Below the pieces are notes generated by a model. That model searched no databases. It was not told where the DNA came from and was given only the letters and a program-made list of their open reading frames with translations. Of a stretch of 64,000 nt of DNA, positions 29,299-38,667 are shown in pieces; within the stretch, counting starts at the first letter, position 1, and each line of letters begins with the position of its first letter. The stretch comes from Burkholderia sp. OK233 (GTDB lineage: Bacteria > Pseudomonadota > Gammaproteobacteria > Burkholderiales > Burkholderiaceae): positions 4,154,001 through 4,218,000 of the forward strand of contig NZ_OCSR01000002.1 of the NCBI RefSeq assembly GCF_900230185.1, written 5' to 3'. Position numbers and translations under genes: made by a program.

Positions 29299-29568
29299 GT
29301 GGCGTTATGAACTACTCTTCGGCGCGCGCAGCGCCGCCGGAAGTATGACGCCCTTGTCACTGGCGCATGCAGGTGCACGAACACAGATTCCAGATGCACC
29401 ACTACCCTTTGCAGACCACGGCCCCCGCTTAGCATTGGCGGTTTGAGCCGCTTTCTTTGCTTAGCTTTCTTTGCGGCGGCAAAGAAAGTAAGTGCCGCCC
29501 CGCACAGGGGCAACGCCAATAGACCACTAACAAATCAAGCAAAACCACAGTCCCTAGACAAACAACCC
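29299..29568. repeat. Probable dispersed intergenic repeat with a CTTTCTTTGC hairpin
   Basis: The core is a perfect 10-bp inverted repeat, CTTTCTTTGC (29465-29474) with GCAAAGAAAG (29479-29488), loop GGCG, followed by AAGTGCCGCCCCGCACAGGG. Conceptual translations such as FFAAAKK on both strands are often annotated as small hypothetical proteins in Burkholderia and Paraburkholderia. I believe this is an interspersed element of those genomes; that is from memory. No real gene is supported. The IS5-type element is inserted at its edge. Confidence 0.45.
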
Positions 29569-29572
29569 CTAA

Positions 29573-30752
29573 GGAAGGTCTGCACAACCCGTTTCCTGCA
29601 CGTCGCGCGGTTTGCGGCCCGCGTTGCGGTGGCGGCGAAGATGCTGGGACCTCGATCACCGTTTTATTCGAACCGTGGCGACGCGCGCTTGCCGAGACTC
29701 ATGGCGTCTGCGCCCGCGTGTTTCACGCTCTGCGCAGTGCCTTACGCGCCATCCACAGGTTACCCAGCGCAAACAGCGTCGTGATCTGGGCAGTGTTCTT
29801 CATCAGGCCACGGTACCGTGTCTTCGTATAGCCAAACTGGCGCTTGATGATCCGGAATGGATGTTCCACCTTGGCACGGATACCGGCTTTCAGACGTTCG
29901 ATCTGATCGAATATCGCGTCCAGACGATCACTCAGGTCCAGTTTTCTGCGCTTGCCTGGTCCCATCGCCACATGCCAGCGCACTGAACCGCCCGCACATC
30001 GCTTTTGAATACCCTGATATCCGGCATCAGCGTACACATCCGCCTCTTCGCCGTGTAGCAACGCTTCGGCTGTATTGATGTCCTGAGCGTTGGCAGCTGT
30101 ACCGATGACCGTGTGAACCAGGCCAGATTCCGCGTCCACGCCGATATGCGCTTTCATCCCGAAGTACCATTGGTTTCCCTTCTTCGTCTGGTGCATTTCC
30201 GGGTCCCGCGTACCTGAGGCGTTCTTCGTCGAGTTGGGCGCAGAAATCAATGTGGCGTCGACTACCGACCCGGCCTTGAGCATCAGACCTTTCCCGCTCA
30301 GGATCTCATTGACCAGCGCGAGCATCTGCACGGCCAGGCCGTGCGCTTCGAGCAGGTGACGGAACCGGAGGATCGTGCTCTCGTCGGGCAATCGCGTCAT
30401 GCCGTCGTCAAGCCCCGCAAAGTCGCGATACAGCGGTACGTCATAGAGCGCTTCTTCCATCGCCGGGTCGGACAAACCAAACCACTGCTGCATAAAGTGA
30501 ATCTGCAGCATCGTGGCAATCGGAAATGGCGGCCGTCCGGTTTTACCCTTCGGATAGTGCGGCTCAATCAGGGCAATCAGCTTCGACCACGGCACCACGC
30601 GCCTCATCTCTTCGAGAAATTCCCGCTTGCGCGTGCGTTTCGTTGACAGATCCAGACCAAGGCCAAGTTGTGCCATCACGTCACCCCTTAAATTCTCCTG
30701 CTCCCAGGATAGTCCACGCTCACGTCAATGCCAGGACTTTTGCAGACTTTCC
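29573..30752 (-). mobile_element. Complete IS5-family insertion sequence with CTAA duplications
   Basis: A 1,180-bp element. The left end GGAAGGTCTGCACAA (29573-29587) and the inverted right end GGAAAGTCTGCAAAA (30738-30752) match at 13 of 15 bases. Both ends are flanked by CTAA (29569-29572 and 30753-30756), the 4-bp YTAR-type target duplication of the IS5 group. One intact transposase gene fills the element. The duplications and open frame point to a fairly recent, possibly still active insertion. Confidence 0.9.
29723..30679 (-). CDS. IS5-family transposase
   Basis: A 318-residue DDE transposase. The N-terminal DUF772-type domain includes GRPPFPIATMLQIHFMQQWF and SDPAMEEALYDVPLYRDFAG. Catalytic residues are likely Asp141 in VVDATLISAP, Asp218 in VYADAGYQG and Glu272 in KVEHPFRIIKRQFG. 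It cuts and joins the inverted repeats at 29573 and 30752. The frame is complete, with no frameshift. Confidence 0.95.
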   Translation of the reverse strand: MMAQLGLGLDLSTKRTRKREFLEEMRRVVPWSKLIALIEPHYPKGKTGRPPFPIATMLQIHFMQQWFGLSDPAMEEALYDVPLYRDFAGLDDGMTRLPDESTILRFRHLLEAHGLAVQMLALVNEILSGKGLMLKAGSVVDATLISAPNSTKNASGTRDPEMHQTKKGNQWYFGMKAHIGVDAESGLVHTVIGTAANAQDINTAEALLHGEEADVYADAGYQGIQKRCAGGSVRWHVAMGPGKRRKLDLSDRLDAIFDQIERLKAGIRAKVEHPFRIIKRQFGYTKTRYRGLMKNTAQITTLFALGNLWMARKALRRA

Positions 30753-30814
30753 CTAAAGCTCCCGCCCAGCACAGCCGTAAACAAGTAATCCCGCCACATA
30801 TTTAGCCGCCGACC

Positions 30815-31765
30815 ATGGAAAACCAGACAGAAGCCCAAGCCGAAGCTCAAACCGAGGCCCCAACACCGTCGTTGACTCTGGAAGCAGTGCCGGTAGGCAC
30901 CCCTCTCGACTGGCCGATTGCAGACTCCGATGGCTCACTCCTCTTCGCCGGCGGCACCATCCTGGCGACCACGGACGAGCGCAAATTCCTCTTCGACAAC
31001 TTCCACCCGCACCGCGGCGACCTGTTGGAAAAGGCGTCACAACCGGAATCCCAAGCCGACCACCCCGCCGACACCGCCGACACCGCCGGCAATCTCACAC
31101 TAAAAGACATGCACCTGACGATAGGTGCATTAATCGGCGTGCGGTCCCAGCTCGGCAGCGGCGCCCCGATGCATCCATGCCGCATCATCGGCTTCGCGCC
31201 CAACCACGCGCTCTTCGTCACGCCGCCACTGCAAGATGGCCGCATCCTCCCGCTACGCCTCGGTGAAAACATCGAGATCGTCGCCATAGCGAGTCACGCC
31301 GTGTTTCGTTTCGTCTGCACGGTCGAGGCCGTGTGCCGCGCCCCCTTCGACTACATGGTGCTATCAAAACCCGGCGTGATCCGTCGCCTGCGCGAACGCA
31401 AGTCGATTCGCGTCCACGCGCACCTCGCGGTGCGCTTCGGCATCGGCGAAACTGGCGACTCATATGACGGTCTGGGCCTCGCCAAAAGCATCAGCGCACT
31501 CGGTATGTCGCTGGCCGCTTCGTGGACGCTAGGTGCAGTCGGCGAACGACTGCGCATCGCCTTCTTCCTCAAATCGGCGGAGATGCAAACCGGGATCGAA
31601 ACCACCGCGGTCATCCGCAACGTGCAGAAAGGCAGTGCGCCGGGAGAGCCGTCGACCCACGGCCTCGAACTCGATCAACTCGACGCAGCGCAGCAGATGG
31701 CGATGAAAGTCTTCGTATTCGACCGCCAGGACGATGTGCAGTACTGGTCCAACGGTTTGAAATAA
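30815..31765 (+). CDS. YcgR-like flagellar brake protein with degenerate PilZ domain
   Basis: A 316-residue cytoplasmic protein with a YcgR N-terminal-like domain (ALIGVRSQLGSG, ILPLRLGENIEIVAIAS) and a C-terminal PilZ domain. The cyclic-di-GMP binding RxxxR is present in VIRRLRERKS (Arg191, Arg195). The second motif, normally (D/N)xSxxG, reads SISALG at 225-230, with Ser in the first position, so binding may be altered. YcgR proteins bind the flagellar motor when c-di-GMP is high and slow swimming. A Gln/Glu/Ala-rich tail precedes the N-terminal domain. The IS element ends 62 bp upstream and may have replaced or cut off its promoter. Confidence 0.75.
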   Translation: MENQTEAQAEAQTEAPTPSLTLEAVPVGTPLDWPIADSDGSLLFAGGTILATTDERKFLFDNFHPHRGDLLEKASQPESQADHPADTADTAGNLTLKDMHLTIGALIGVRSQLGSGAPMHPCRIIGFAPNHALFVTPPLQDGRILPLRLGENIEIVAIASHAVFRFVCTVEAVCRAPFDYMVLSKPGVIRRLRERKSIRVHAHLAVRFGIGETGDSYDGLGLAKSISALGMSLAASWTLGAVGERLRIAFFLKSAEMQTGIETTAVIRNVQKGSAPGEPSTHGLELDQLDAAQQMAMKVFVFDRQDDVQYWSNGLK

Positions 31766-31806
31766 GCGCACGAAAACGCGCCGCACGTCTCGCCTGTCGC
31801 TCAGAC

Positions 31807-32556
31807 TCAGGCGATCAGTTCGTCCGGCGTGAACAGCGCCGCGCCCCATGCATCGGCAAGCATCTGGCAACGGCCCAGCCGTATCACCGCTCGCTCGAAG
31901 TCGACGAATACCACCTCGTCCGCATGGCGCGGCCGCGCCGGCTGATCGCCACTGCGGCCGTCGGTCAGGATCCACAGCCAGCGCTGCTGCGCGGGCTTGC
32001 GTCGGGCGCTGCGCTCCAGGACCTGAGCAGCCTGACGTACGCCGGACGCCAGCGGTGTCCCACCGCCCCCGCCCACCGGTCTTAACCACCGCTCATTCCA
32101 CCAGCGCGGCACAGCCGGACCAAAACGCAGATCGGCTCCGGCACCGCCAAAACACACCAGCGCCGCCTCGGCACGAGAGGCGCTTGCACGATCGAACAAC
32201 GCGATCAGCAGGCCCTTGGCGAGCGCGAGGCGTTGCCCGCCAAGCATGGAACCCGAGCAATCGAGCACGAAGCAATGCAGCACCCCGCCCCGAGGCGCCT
32301 CTCGCGCGAAGCGCAGATGCTCGGCGCGCAGGGTGTCCTGACGCATTGCGACGAGCGTCGGCAGCCATGCAATGCGCTTGCCCGGCGCGCCTTGCAAGCG
32401 GCTGCGCGGCCCTGCGCCGGCACCTTGCCGCCATCGAAAACCGCTGCGCGAGTCAGCGGCGGCGCCCTTCCGATGGCTCAGCGTTTTTTTGCGTTGAGCG
32501 GAATGACGCCTTTGACCTGCGTGACGCCCGCGGGCTGTGGCGGCAAATAACCCCAA
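31807..32556 (-). CDS. VWA-domain chelatase subunit (ChlD/BchD C-terminal-like)
   Basis: A von Willebrand factor A domain protein. The metal-binding MIDAS motif is LDCSGSMLGGQRLALAKGLL, and GGGGGTPLASGVRQA and WILTDGRSGD are the later MIDAS segments, as in the D subunit of magnesium chelatase. It lacks the N-terminal AAA domain of full ChlD. With the adjacent ChlI-like ATPase and CobN it probably forms a cobaltochelatase that inserts cobalt into hydrogenobyrinic acid a,c-diamide. The start is uncertain: the frame is open to an ATG at 32556, overlapping the ATPase gene by 79 bp, but homology-like sequence begins near a CTG at 32479-32481 that overlaps the ATPase stop. The shorter form would be about 225 codons. 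Confidence 0.8.
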   Translation of the reverse strand: MGLFAATARGRHAGQRRHSAQRKKTLSHRKGAAADSRSGFRWRQGAGAGPRSRLQGAPGKRIAWLPTLVAMRQDTLRAEHLRFAREAPRGGVLHCFVLDCSGSMLGGQRLALAKGLLIALFDRASASRAEAALVCFGGAGADLRFGPAVPRWWNERWLRPVGGGGGTPLASGVRQAAQVLERSARRKPAQQRWLWILTDGRSGDQPARPRHADEVVFVDFERAVIRLGRCQMLADAWGAALFTPDELIA

Positions 32557-33545
32557 TCGCTATCGCCGGCAGCGGTGCCCGGCGCTGAATCTTGAGAAGA
32601 TTGCCAGGAAGACGCGGCATCCGCATCGTCAGCAGCCTGCCGCGGCGCTTCGTGCTCACGTGCGTCATCCCCTGCACGCGTCTCGCGATCGTGGCGCCGA
32701 TGCATCAGCACCGACTCAGCGACCCGTTCGACATGCCCCGTCGTCACTGCAGCCGCCTGCTCCAGCGCCGCCAATGCTCGCGCCGCACGCAGCATCACGA
32801 GATCGGCACGCAGCCCATCGACCGCCGCGTCGATGCACAGCGTACTGACATGCGCATGCACGGCGTCGTCGAAGTCGAGTTGCGGCAGCGCATCACGTGC
32901 CGCATGAATCCGCTGAACATACGTTTCCTGTTGCTGCGTATAGCCGGCACGAAAACCCTGCGGATCGAGATCGAACGCCAGACGTGCCTTGACGATCTGC
33001 TGACGCACCCGCGGCTCAAAACAGTTCTGCAACCCGACCATCAAACCAAATCGATCGATCAGTTGCGGCCGCAACTCGCCTTCTTCCGGATTCATCGTGC
33101 CAATCAGCACGAAGCTCGCATCGTGACTATGCGAGACGCCATCGCGTTCGACGGTATTTATGCCACTGGCAGCCGCATCGAGTAACGCATCGACAAGCGC
33201 ATCGGGCAACAGATTCACTTCATCGACATACAGCACGCCGCGATGCGCTTTCGCGAGCAGGCCAGGCGAAAAACGCACCGATCCGTCGCGCAGCACGGTT
33301 TCGATATCGAGCGTGCCGATCAGACGGTCTTCACTCGCGCCGAGCGGCAAATTCACCAGCTGCCCTTCCGGCAACAGCTCGGCGAGCGCGCGCGCCGCGG
33401 TCGATTTCGCCGTACCGCGCGGCCCGCTCACCAGCACGCCGCCCAGACCCGGATCGATCGCAGCCAGCAGGAGCGCTTGCTGCAATGGCGTCTGGCCGAT
33501 CAGCGCAGCAAAGGGAAAAGTGGGCCGTTGGGTCGCTGCGTTCAT
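32478..33545 (-). CDS. ChlI/BchI-like AAA+ chelatase ATPase
   Basis: A 355-residue AAA+ ATPase of the magnesium chelatase subunit I type. Walker A is GPRGTAKST (41-49), Walker B VLYVDEVNLL (from 104), and IGTMNPEEGELRPQLIDRFG is the sensor/arginine-finger region of the family. In this setting it replaces CobS: it should drive cobalt insertion together with the VWA protein and CobN. The C-terminal ~60 residues are low-complexity and Asp/Ala/Ser-rich. ATGA overlap with cobN upstream; VWA gene directly downstream. Confidence 0.9.
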   Translation of the reverse strand: MNAATQRPTFPFAALIGQTPLQQALLLAAIDPGLGGVLVSGPRGTAKSTAARALAELLPEGQLVNLPLGASEDRLIGTLDIETVLRDGSVRFSPGLLAKAHRGVLYVDEVNLLPDALVDALLDAAASGINTVERDGVSHSHDASFVLIGTMNPEEGELRPQLIDRFGLMVGLQNCFEPRVRQQIVKARLAFDLDPQGFRAGYTQQQETYVQRIHAARDALPQLDFDDAVHAHVSTLCIDAAVDGLRADLVMLRAARALAALEQAAAVTTGHVERVAESVLMHRRHDRETRAGDDAREHEAPRQAADDADAASSWQSSQDSAPGTAAGDSDWGYLPPQPAGVTQVKGVIPLNAKKR

Positions 33546-36500
33546 GTTTCCATTCCTTCAATCTGCTGCTCGCTCGCGAGCAGATGCTGTTCGACTTGCG
33601 CGCGATAGTCGCCGGGCGCCTGCCACAGACCGCGCTGCATCGCTTCGAGCAGACGCTCGCAGATCGAATGCATGGCGTGCGGATTGTGCCGTTGCAAGAA
33701 CCCGCGTGTGTCGGCGTCGTTCAGGTAAGCATCGGTGACAAGCGCATATTGATGATCGGCGATCACGCGCGCGGTTGCGTCGTAGCCGTAGAGGTAGTCG
33801 ACCGTCGCCGCGATTTCGGCGGCGCCCTTGTAGCCATGGCGTTTCACGCCATCGAGCCATTTCGGATTGACGACCCGCGAGCGGACCACACGCGCGATCT
33901 CTTCATGCAGCGTGCGCACACGTGGCGCGGCCGGATTGCTGTGATCGGCGTGATAGATCTGCGGCTGATTGCCCGCCAGATGCCGCACCGCCGCGACCAT
34001 GCCACCCTGAAACTGGTAGTAATCGTTCGAATCGAGCAGGTCGTGCTCGCGGTTGTCCTGGTTCTGCAGCACGACGTCCATCGCGGCAAGACGTGTGCCG
34101 AATGCCTGGCGCGCTTCTTCGCCGGCGCCTTTCTGCGTGTAGGCGTAACCGCCCCACGCCTGATAGGCGTTCGCGAGATCGGCGTCGGTTTGCCATTGCT
34201 GCGAGTCGATCATGTCCTGCAGACCCGCGCCATACGCGCCGGGCCGCGCGCTGAACACGCGCCAGCCGGCGCGCTTGCGCGCCTCGGCGGCGTCCATGCC
34301 GCGCGCAATCAGCGCGTCGCGTTCGCGCAGCACGCGCGCGCGGATCGGGTTCAGATCCTCGGGCTCGTCGAGTTCGGCCACGGCCTGCACGGCGGCGTCG
34401 AACAGATGCATCACATTCGCGAAGGCATCGCGGAAAAAGCCGGATACGCGCAACGTAACGTCGATACGCGGCCGGTCGAAGGCCTCGATCGGCATGATCT
34501 CGAAGTCGGTCACGCGATGACTACCTGGGGCCCACTTCGGCCGCACGCCGAGTAAAGCGAGTACCTGGGCGATATCGTCGCCACCGGTGCGCATGGTCGC
34601 GGTGCCCCATACCGAGAGACCGATCGCGCGCGGATAGTCGCCTTTCTCCTGCAAGTGCCGTTCGATCAACTGCTGCGCGGATTTCAAACCAAGCGACCAT
34701 GCGGCCTGAGTCGGAACCGCGCGCGTATCGACCGAATAGAAGTTGCGGCCGGTGGGCAGCACGTCGGGTCGTCCACGCGACGGCGAACCGCTCGGCCCCG
34801 GCGGCACGAAGCGCCCTTCAAGGCCGCGCTTCAGATGCAGCATTTCCTGCGGACCGCAGGCGTCGAGCCGCGGCAGCACGTCGTTGCGCAAGCGTTCGAT
34901 CACACGTTCGGCTTGCGGCAAGGCCCCGCCTGCGGGCGCCACATCGGACGTTTCATCGCCGCACACTTCGCGCAACATCTCAGCCGCCAGCAGTTCCAGA
35001 CGCTCGCGCGTATCGCCACAGTGCCGCCAGGGCGCATCGCTCACACACTGCAATGCGCCAGGACGCGGACCATCCCACACCGCCGACCAATCCACTGACA
35101 GCGGGTCGAACAGGTGGTCCATCTGCAGATCACGCGCCAACGCATCGATCAAACCAGCCTTGCCGCCCTGGCCATCGCCGACCGGAAAGCGTCCCAAAGC
35201 CAGCAACGTATCGCGCCGCTGCACACCTTCAGGCGATTGTCCGAACGTATGCAAACCATCGCGAATCTGCGCCTCCTTCAACTCGCACAGCCACGCATCG
35301 ACGCGCGTCAACAGCGCATCTTCATCGTCCTGACCGTTCGGCTCCGCAAGACTCAGCTCGTCATGCAGCTTATGCTCGACGATGGTCGCAAGAATGGTGC
35401 GCCTCAACAGCTTCGAGCGGCGCGGATCGACCATCAGTGCTTCATAGTATTCGTCGACCTGGCGCTCGAGGTCCTGCAACGGCCCGTAACTTTCGGCGCG
35501 CGTGAGCGGGGGCATCAAGTGATCGATGATGACGGCCTGCGCGCGACGCTTGGCCTGACTGCCCTCGCCCGGATCGTTGACGATGAATGGATACAGATGC
35601 GGCATCGGACCGAGAATCAGATCGGGCCAGCAGGCATCGCTCAACGCGACGCTCTTGCCCGGCAGCCATTCGAGATTGCCGTGCTTGCCGACATGCACGA
35701 CTGCGTCGACGCCGAACTGATGGCGCAGCCAGAAATAGAACGCCAGATAGGCGTGCGGCGGCACGAGTTCAGCGTCATGATAGCTCGCGTAATCGCCCTG
35801 CTCGCGCGAACGCGACGGCTGAATCCCGACGAACACCTGCCCGCAGCGCCAGCCCGCGATCATGAAACGGCCACGCCGCAGCGTCGGATCCTGCTCGGGT
35901 GAGCCCCAACGCGCGTTCAGCGCATCGCGAGCTTCCGCCGGCAACGCGTTGAAGTACAAAAGGTAATCGTCGAGCGCGAAGCTTTGCAACGCAGGCCGCA
36001 AGTCGCGCACGACCGGATCGTTGGTGACGCCTTCGGTCAGTTTGTTCAACAGCGCGTCGCCATCGGCGGGCAGCTCGGCCAGGCGGTATCCCTCACCGCG
36101 CAACAGGGTCAGAATGCCGACCACCGAGGCCGGCGTATCGAGTCCCACGCCATTGCCGATGCGCCCTTCGCTCATCGGATAGTTCGCGAGAATCAGTGCG
36201 AGTTTCTTGTCCGCGTTTTCGAGCGTGCGCAGACGGCACCAGCGGCGGCTCAGTTCGGCCAGAAAACCGACGCGTTCAAGGTCCGGTTGGTAGCGGACCA
36301 CATCGACCTCGGTGTGCGGACAACGATAGGCGAGGCCCTTGAAGCTGATCGCCCGCGTGATGATGCGGCCGTCCACTTCAGGCAGCGCAATATGCATGGC
36401 GATATCGCGCGAGTTGAGGCCCTGATTGTCCTTGAGCCAATCCTCGCGATTGCCGCCGCTCAGGATCACCTGCAGCACCGGCGCGTCGCCGGCGAGCGCA

Positions 36501-37342
36501 AGCGGCTCGGGATCGTCGATCGCAGAAGCGGCGAATGCGGTTGTATTCAGTACCAGCGCGACATTATGTTGCGCGCACAGCTGCTGAACGACGTCGCGGC
36601 TCATCGCATCTTTAAGCGAGGTAATCGCGATCGGCAACGGATTCAGGCCTTGTGCTTCGAGCGCATCAATCAGGGCGTCGAACACCGCTGTGTTGGCCGC
36701 CTGCAGATGCGCCTTGTAGAACAGAATCGCGGCGACCGGCGCGCCCTCCCCCCAGCGCGCCTGCCAGTCGGCAATGGTCGGCGTGTCGCGTTCGGGATGG
36801 TAGAGCGTCGCGGCAGGCAACGCGCGCGGCAACGCAGGCTCGCGTCCCCAACCAAGCGAGCGGTACGCGATAAAGCGCAGGAACGCCTCGGCATTCTGCG
36901 GCCCGCCTTCACGCAGATAGCGCCATAGTTGATGGCACAGATCGGCGTCGGCGGTGCTGCGCGCGAGCAGATTCGGGTCTTCCTGCAGATCGCCGGAGAA
37001 CATCGCGAGCGTCTGCTGCTTGCGCTCGGCGAGGGCGACTACCTGTTCGATGCCGTACGGCCAGTACGCCTCGCCACCGAGATGGTCGACCACCACGACA
37101 CGCGCATGCTGCAGCACGTCTTCGACATAGAAATCGACCGAAGCCGGCTGCCGCAGATACGTGACGTTCGCAAGCCGCACGCTCGGAAAACCCTCGCCCA
37201 GACGAGGAAACACGCTCGCGAGCAATGACAGCGTGGTATCCGCGGAACTGAGCACCACGATGTCTGCGGGCTGCTGATCGATTCGGATCACGCCCTGTGT
37301 ATCGTCGACAAAACCGCCCGGCGTGGTGCGCAGCAGATGCAT
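33542..37342 (-). CDS. cobN: Cobaltochelatase large subunit CobN
   Basis: A 1,266-residue large chelatase subunit, the normal length for CobN. Recognisable stretches are YWPYGIEQVVALAERKQQTL, HVGKHGNLEWLPGKSVALS, the conserved VHVGKHGxLEWLPGK motif of the CobN/ChlH family, LILGPMPHLYPFIVNDPGEG and LSVWGTATMRTGGDDIAQ. It binds hydrogenobyrinic acid a,c-diamide and cobalt in the aerobic B12 pathway. The gene follows cobW by 6 bp and overlaps the ATPase gene, so the four genes form one operon under the B12 riboswitch. Confidence 0.96.
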   Translation of the reverse strand: MHLLRTTPGGFVDDTQGVIRIDQQPADIVVLSSADTTLSLLASVFPRLGEGFPSVRLANVTYLRQPASVDFYVEDVLQHARVVVVDHLGGEAYWPYGIEQVVALAERKQQTLAMFSGDLQEDPNLLARSTADADLCHQLWRYLREGGPQNAEAFLRFIAYRSLGWGREPALPRALPAATLYHPERDTPTIADWQARWGEGAPVAAILFYKAHLQAANTAVFDALIDALEAQGLNPLPIAITSLKDAMSRDVVQQLCAQHNVALVLNTTAFAASAIDDPEPLALAGDAPVLQVILSGGNREDWLKDNQGLNSRDIAMHIALPEVDGRIITRAISFKGLAYRCPHTEVDVVRYQPDLERVGFLAELSRRWCRLRTLENADKKLALILANYPMSEGRIGNGVGLDTPASVVGILTLLRGEGYRLAELPADGDALLNKLTEGVTNDPVVRDLRPALQSFALDDYLLYFNALPAEARDALNARWGSPEQDPTLRRGRFMIAGWRCGQVFVGIQPSRSREQGDYASYHDAELVPPHAYLAFYFWLRHQFGVDAVVHVGKHGNLEWLPGKSVALSDACWPDLILGPMPHLYPFIVNDPGEGSQAKRRAQAVIIDHLMPPLTRAESYGPLQDLERQVDEYYEALMVDPRRSKLLRRTILATIVEHKLHDELSLAEPNGQDDEDALLTRVDAWLCELKEAQIRDGLHTFGQSPEGVQRRDTLLALGRFPVGDGQGGKAGLIDALARDLQMDHLFDPLSVDWSAVWDGPRPGALQCVSDAPWRHCGDTRERLELLAAEMLREVCGDETSDVAPAGGALPQAERVIERLRNDVLPRLDACGPQEMLHLKRGLEGRFVPPGPSGSPSRGRPDVLPTGRNFYSVDTRAVPTQAAWSLGLKSAQQLIERHLQEKGDYPRAIGLSVWGTATMRTGGDDIAQVLALLGVRPKWAPGSHRVTDFEIMPIEAFDRPRIDVTLRVSGFFRDAFANVMHLFDAAVQAVAELDEPEDLNPIRARVLRERDALIARGMDAAEARKRAGWRVFSARPGAYGAGLQDMIDSQQWQTDADLANAYQAWGGYAYTQKGAGEEARQAFGTRLAAMDVVLQNQDNREHDLLDSNDYYQFQGGMVAAVRHLAGNQPQIYHADHSNPAAPRVRTLHEEIARVVRSRVVNPKWLDGVKRHGYKGAAEIAATVDYLYGYDATARVIADHQYALVTDAYLNDADTRGFLQRHNPHAMHSICERLLEAMQRGLWQAPGDYRAQVEQHLLASEQQIEGMET

Positions 37343-37348
37343 GACCGG

Positions 37349-38458
37349 TTACGCCTGTTGCGGCTGGGCGCTCACCACGGCGCCCAACGCGGCGTCGAAT
37401 GCCTTTTGCAGTGTGGCCTGGTCCAGGTCTTCACCGATCAGCACGAAGCGGCTTTGCTGGCCTTCGCCTCCCTCACTCGCTTCACCCGCTTGCCAGCGCC
37501 GGTCGAAGTAACTATCGAAACGACGGCCCACGCCCTGGATCACAAGGCGCATCGCCGCGCCCGGCAACGCCGCGAACCCTTTCACGCGGTAAATCGTGTT
37601 CGTTTCGACTAGGCCCTGCAACGCGGCGATCACAGCTTCGCGTGACGAAACATTCGCGTGCACCACCACCGAATCGAACTCGTCGTGGTGGTGATCGGCG
37701 TCTTCGGCCGAACCGTGATGGTCGTGGCGCAGATGAATCGTTTCTTCCGACGCCGCTTCGAGGCCCAACAGCGTATGCAGGTCAAGTTGACCCATCTGCG
37801 CGCGCACGATCTTCACTTGCGGTGGAATTTCTTCGCGGATGGTGGCCTCGACAGAAGCCTGCTGCGCTTCGTCGAGCAAATCCGTTTTGTTCAGAATCAC
37901 CAGATCAGCCGCCGACAATTGATCTTCAAACAATTCGTGCAGCGGAGATTCGTGATCGAGATTCGGATCGGCCTTGCGTTGCGCATCCACGGCGACCGGG
38001 TTGTCGGCGAACTGGCCGCTCGCCGCGGCCGGGCCGTCAACCACGGTGACGACTGCGTCGACGGTAAAGCTGTTCTTGATCTGCGGCCAGTTGAACGCCT
38101 GCACCAGCGGCTTCGGCAATGCGAGACCCGACGTCTCGATCAGCACGTGATCGATCTGCTCACGGCGCTCGACCAGTTTTTCCATTACCGGGAAAAACTC
38201 TTCCTGCACGGTGCAGCACAGGCAGCCGTTCGCGAGTTCATAAAGTTGCCCTTCGGTCTCGACGCCGTTTTCATCGCAGCCGATGCCGCAACCCTTGAGG
38301 ATTTCCCCGTCGATGCCGAGTTCGCCGAACTCGTTGACGATCACCGCGATGCGCTTGCCGCTCGCATGCTGAAGAATGTGCCGCAGCAGCGTGGTCTTGC
38401 CGCTACCGAGAAAGCCCGTGACGATGGTGACGGGAATCTTGCGCATTTGAGTTTGCAT
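37349..38458 (-). CDS. cobW: CobW, metal-handling G3E GTPase of cobalamin synthesis
   Basis: A COG0523/G3E-family GTPase of about 369 residues. Walker A is GFLGSGKT (15-22), the metal-binding CxCC motif is NGCLCCTVQ (Cys79, 81, 82), and NKTDLLDE is the guanine-specificity motif. A His-rich stretch around residues 242-262 (LRHDHHGSAEDADHHHD) could bind Co2+. CobW is thought to deliver cobalt to the CobN chelatase. ATG at 38458 is chosen; ATG 38470 and GTG 38491 are possible alternatives. First gene of the arm controlled by the minus-strand riboswitch. Confidence 0.94.
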   Translation of the reverse strand: MQTQMRKIPVTIVTGFLGSGKTTLLRHILQHASGKRIAVIVNEFGELGIDGEILKGCGIGCDENGVETEGQLYELANGCLCCTVQEEFFPVMEKLVERREQIDHVLIETSGLALPKPLVQAFNWPQIKNSFTVDAVVTVVDGPAAASGQFADNPVAVDAQRKADPNLDHESPLHELFEDQLSAADLVILNKTDLLDEAQQASVEATIREEIPPQVKIVRAQMGQLDLHTLLGLEAASEETIHLRHDHHGSAEDADHHHDEFDSVVVHANVSSREAVIAALQGLVETNTIYRVKGFAALPGAAMRLVIQGVGRRFDSYFDRRWQAGEASEGGEGQQSRFVLIGEDLDQATLQKAFDAALGAVVSAQPQQA

Positions 38459-38667
38459 CGTGAGGTCCATCCGTAGGAGTTGCTCGTGCACACCGAGGCG
38501 CCTGCGCGTTTTGTCTGCATAAGGCCATGCGAACGGGGCTCACGCCCTGCAGGCAACAACAATAACAAAACACGGGGACGAATAACGGCGTTGCCGGAGC
38601 AACAGAAAAACAGAAAACGGGAATGAGGTCATGAACGCGCCACCGCATCCCCGCGATGGTCGTTCTT

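Noticed and set aside
29443..29784. 113-codon frame with FFAAAKK-like N-terminus
   Set aside because: It starts in a probable dispersed repeat and runs across the IS left end at 29573, so it cannot be an ancestral gene.
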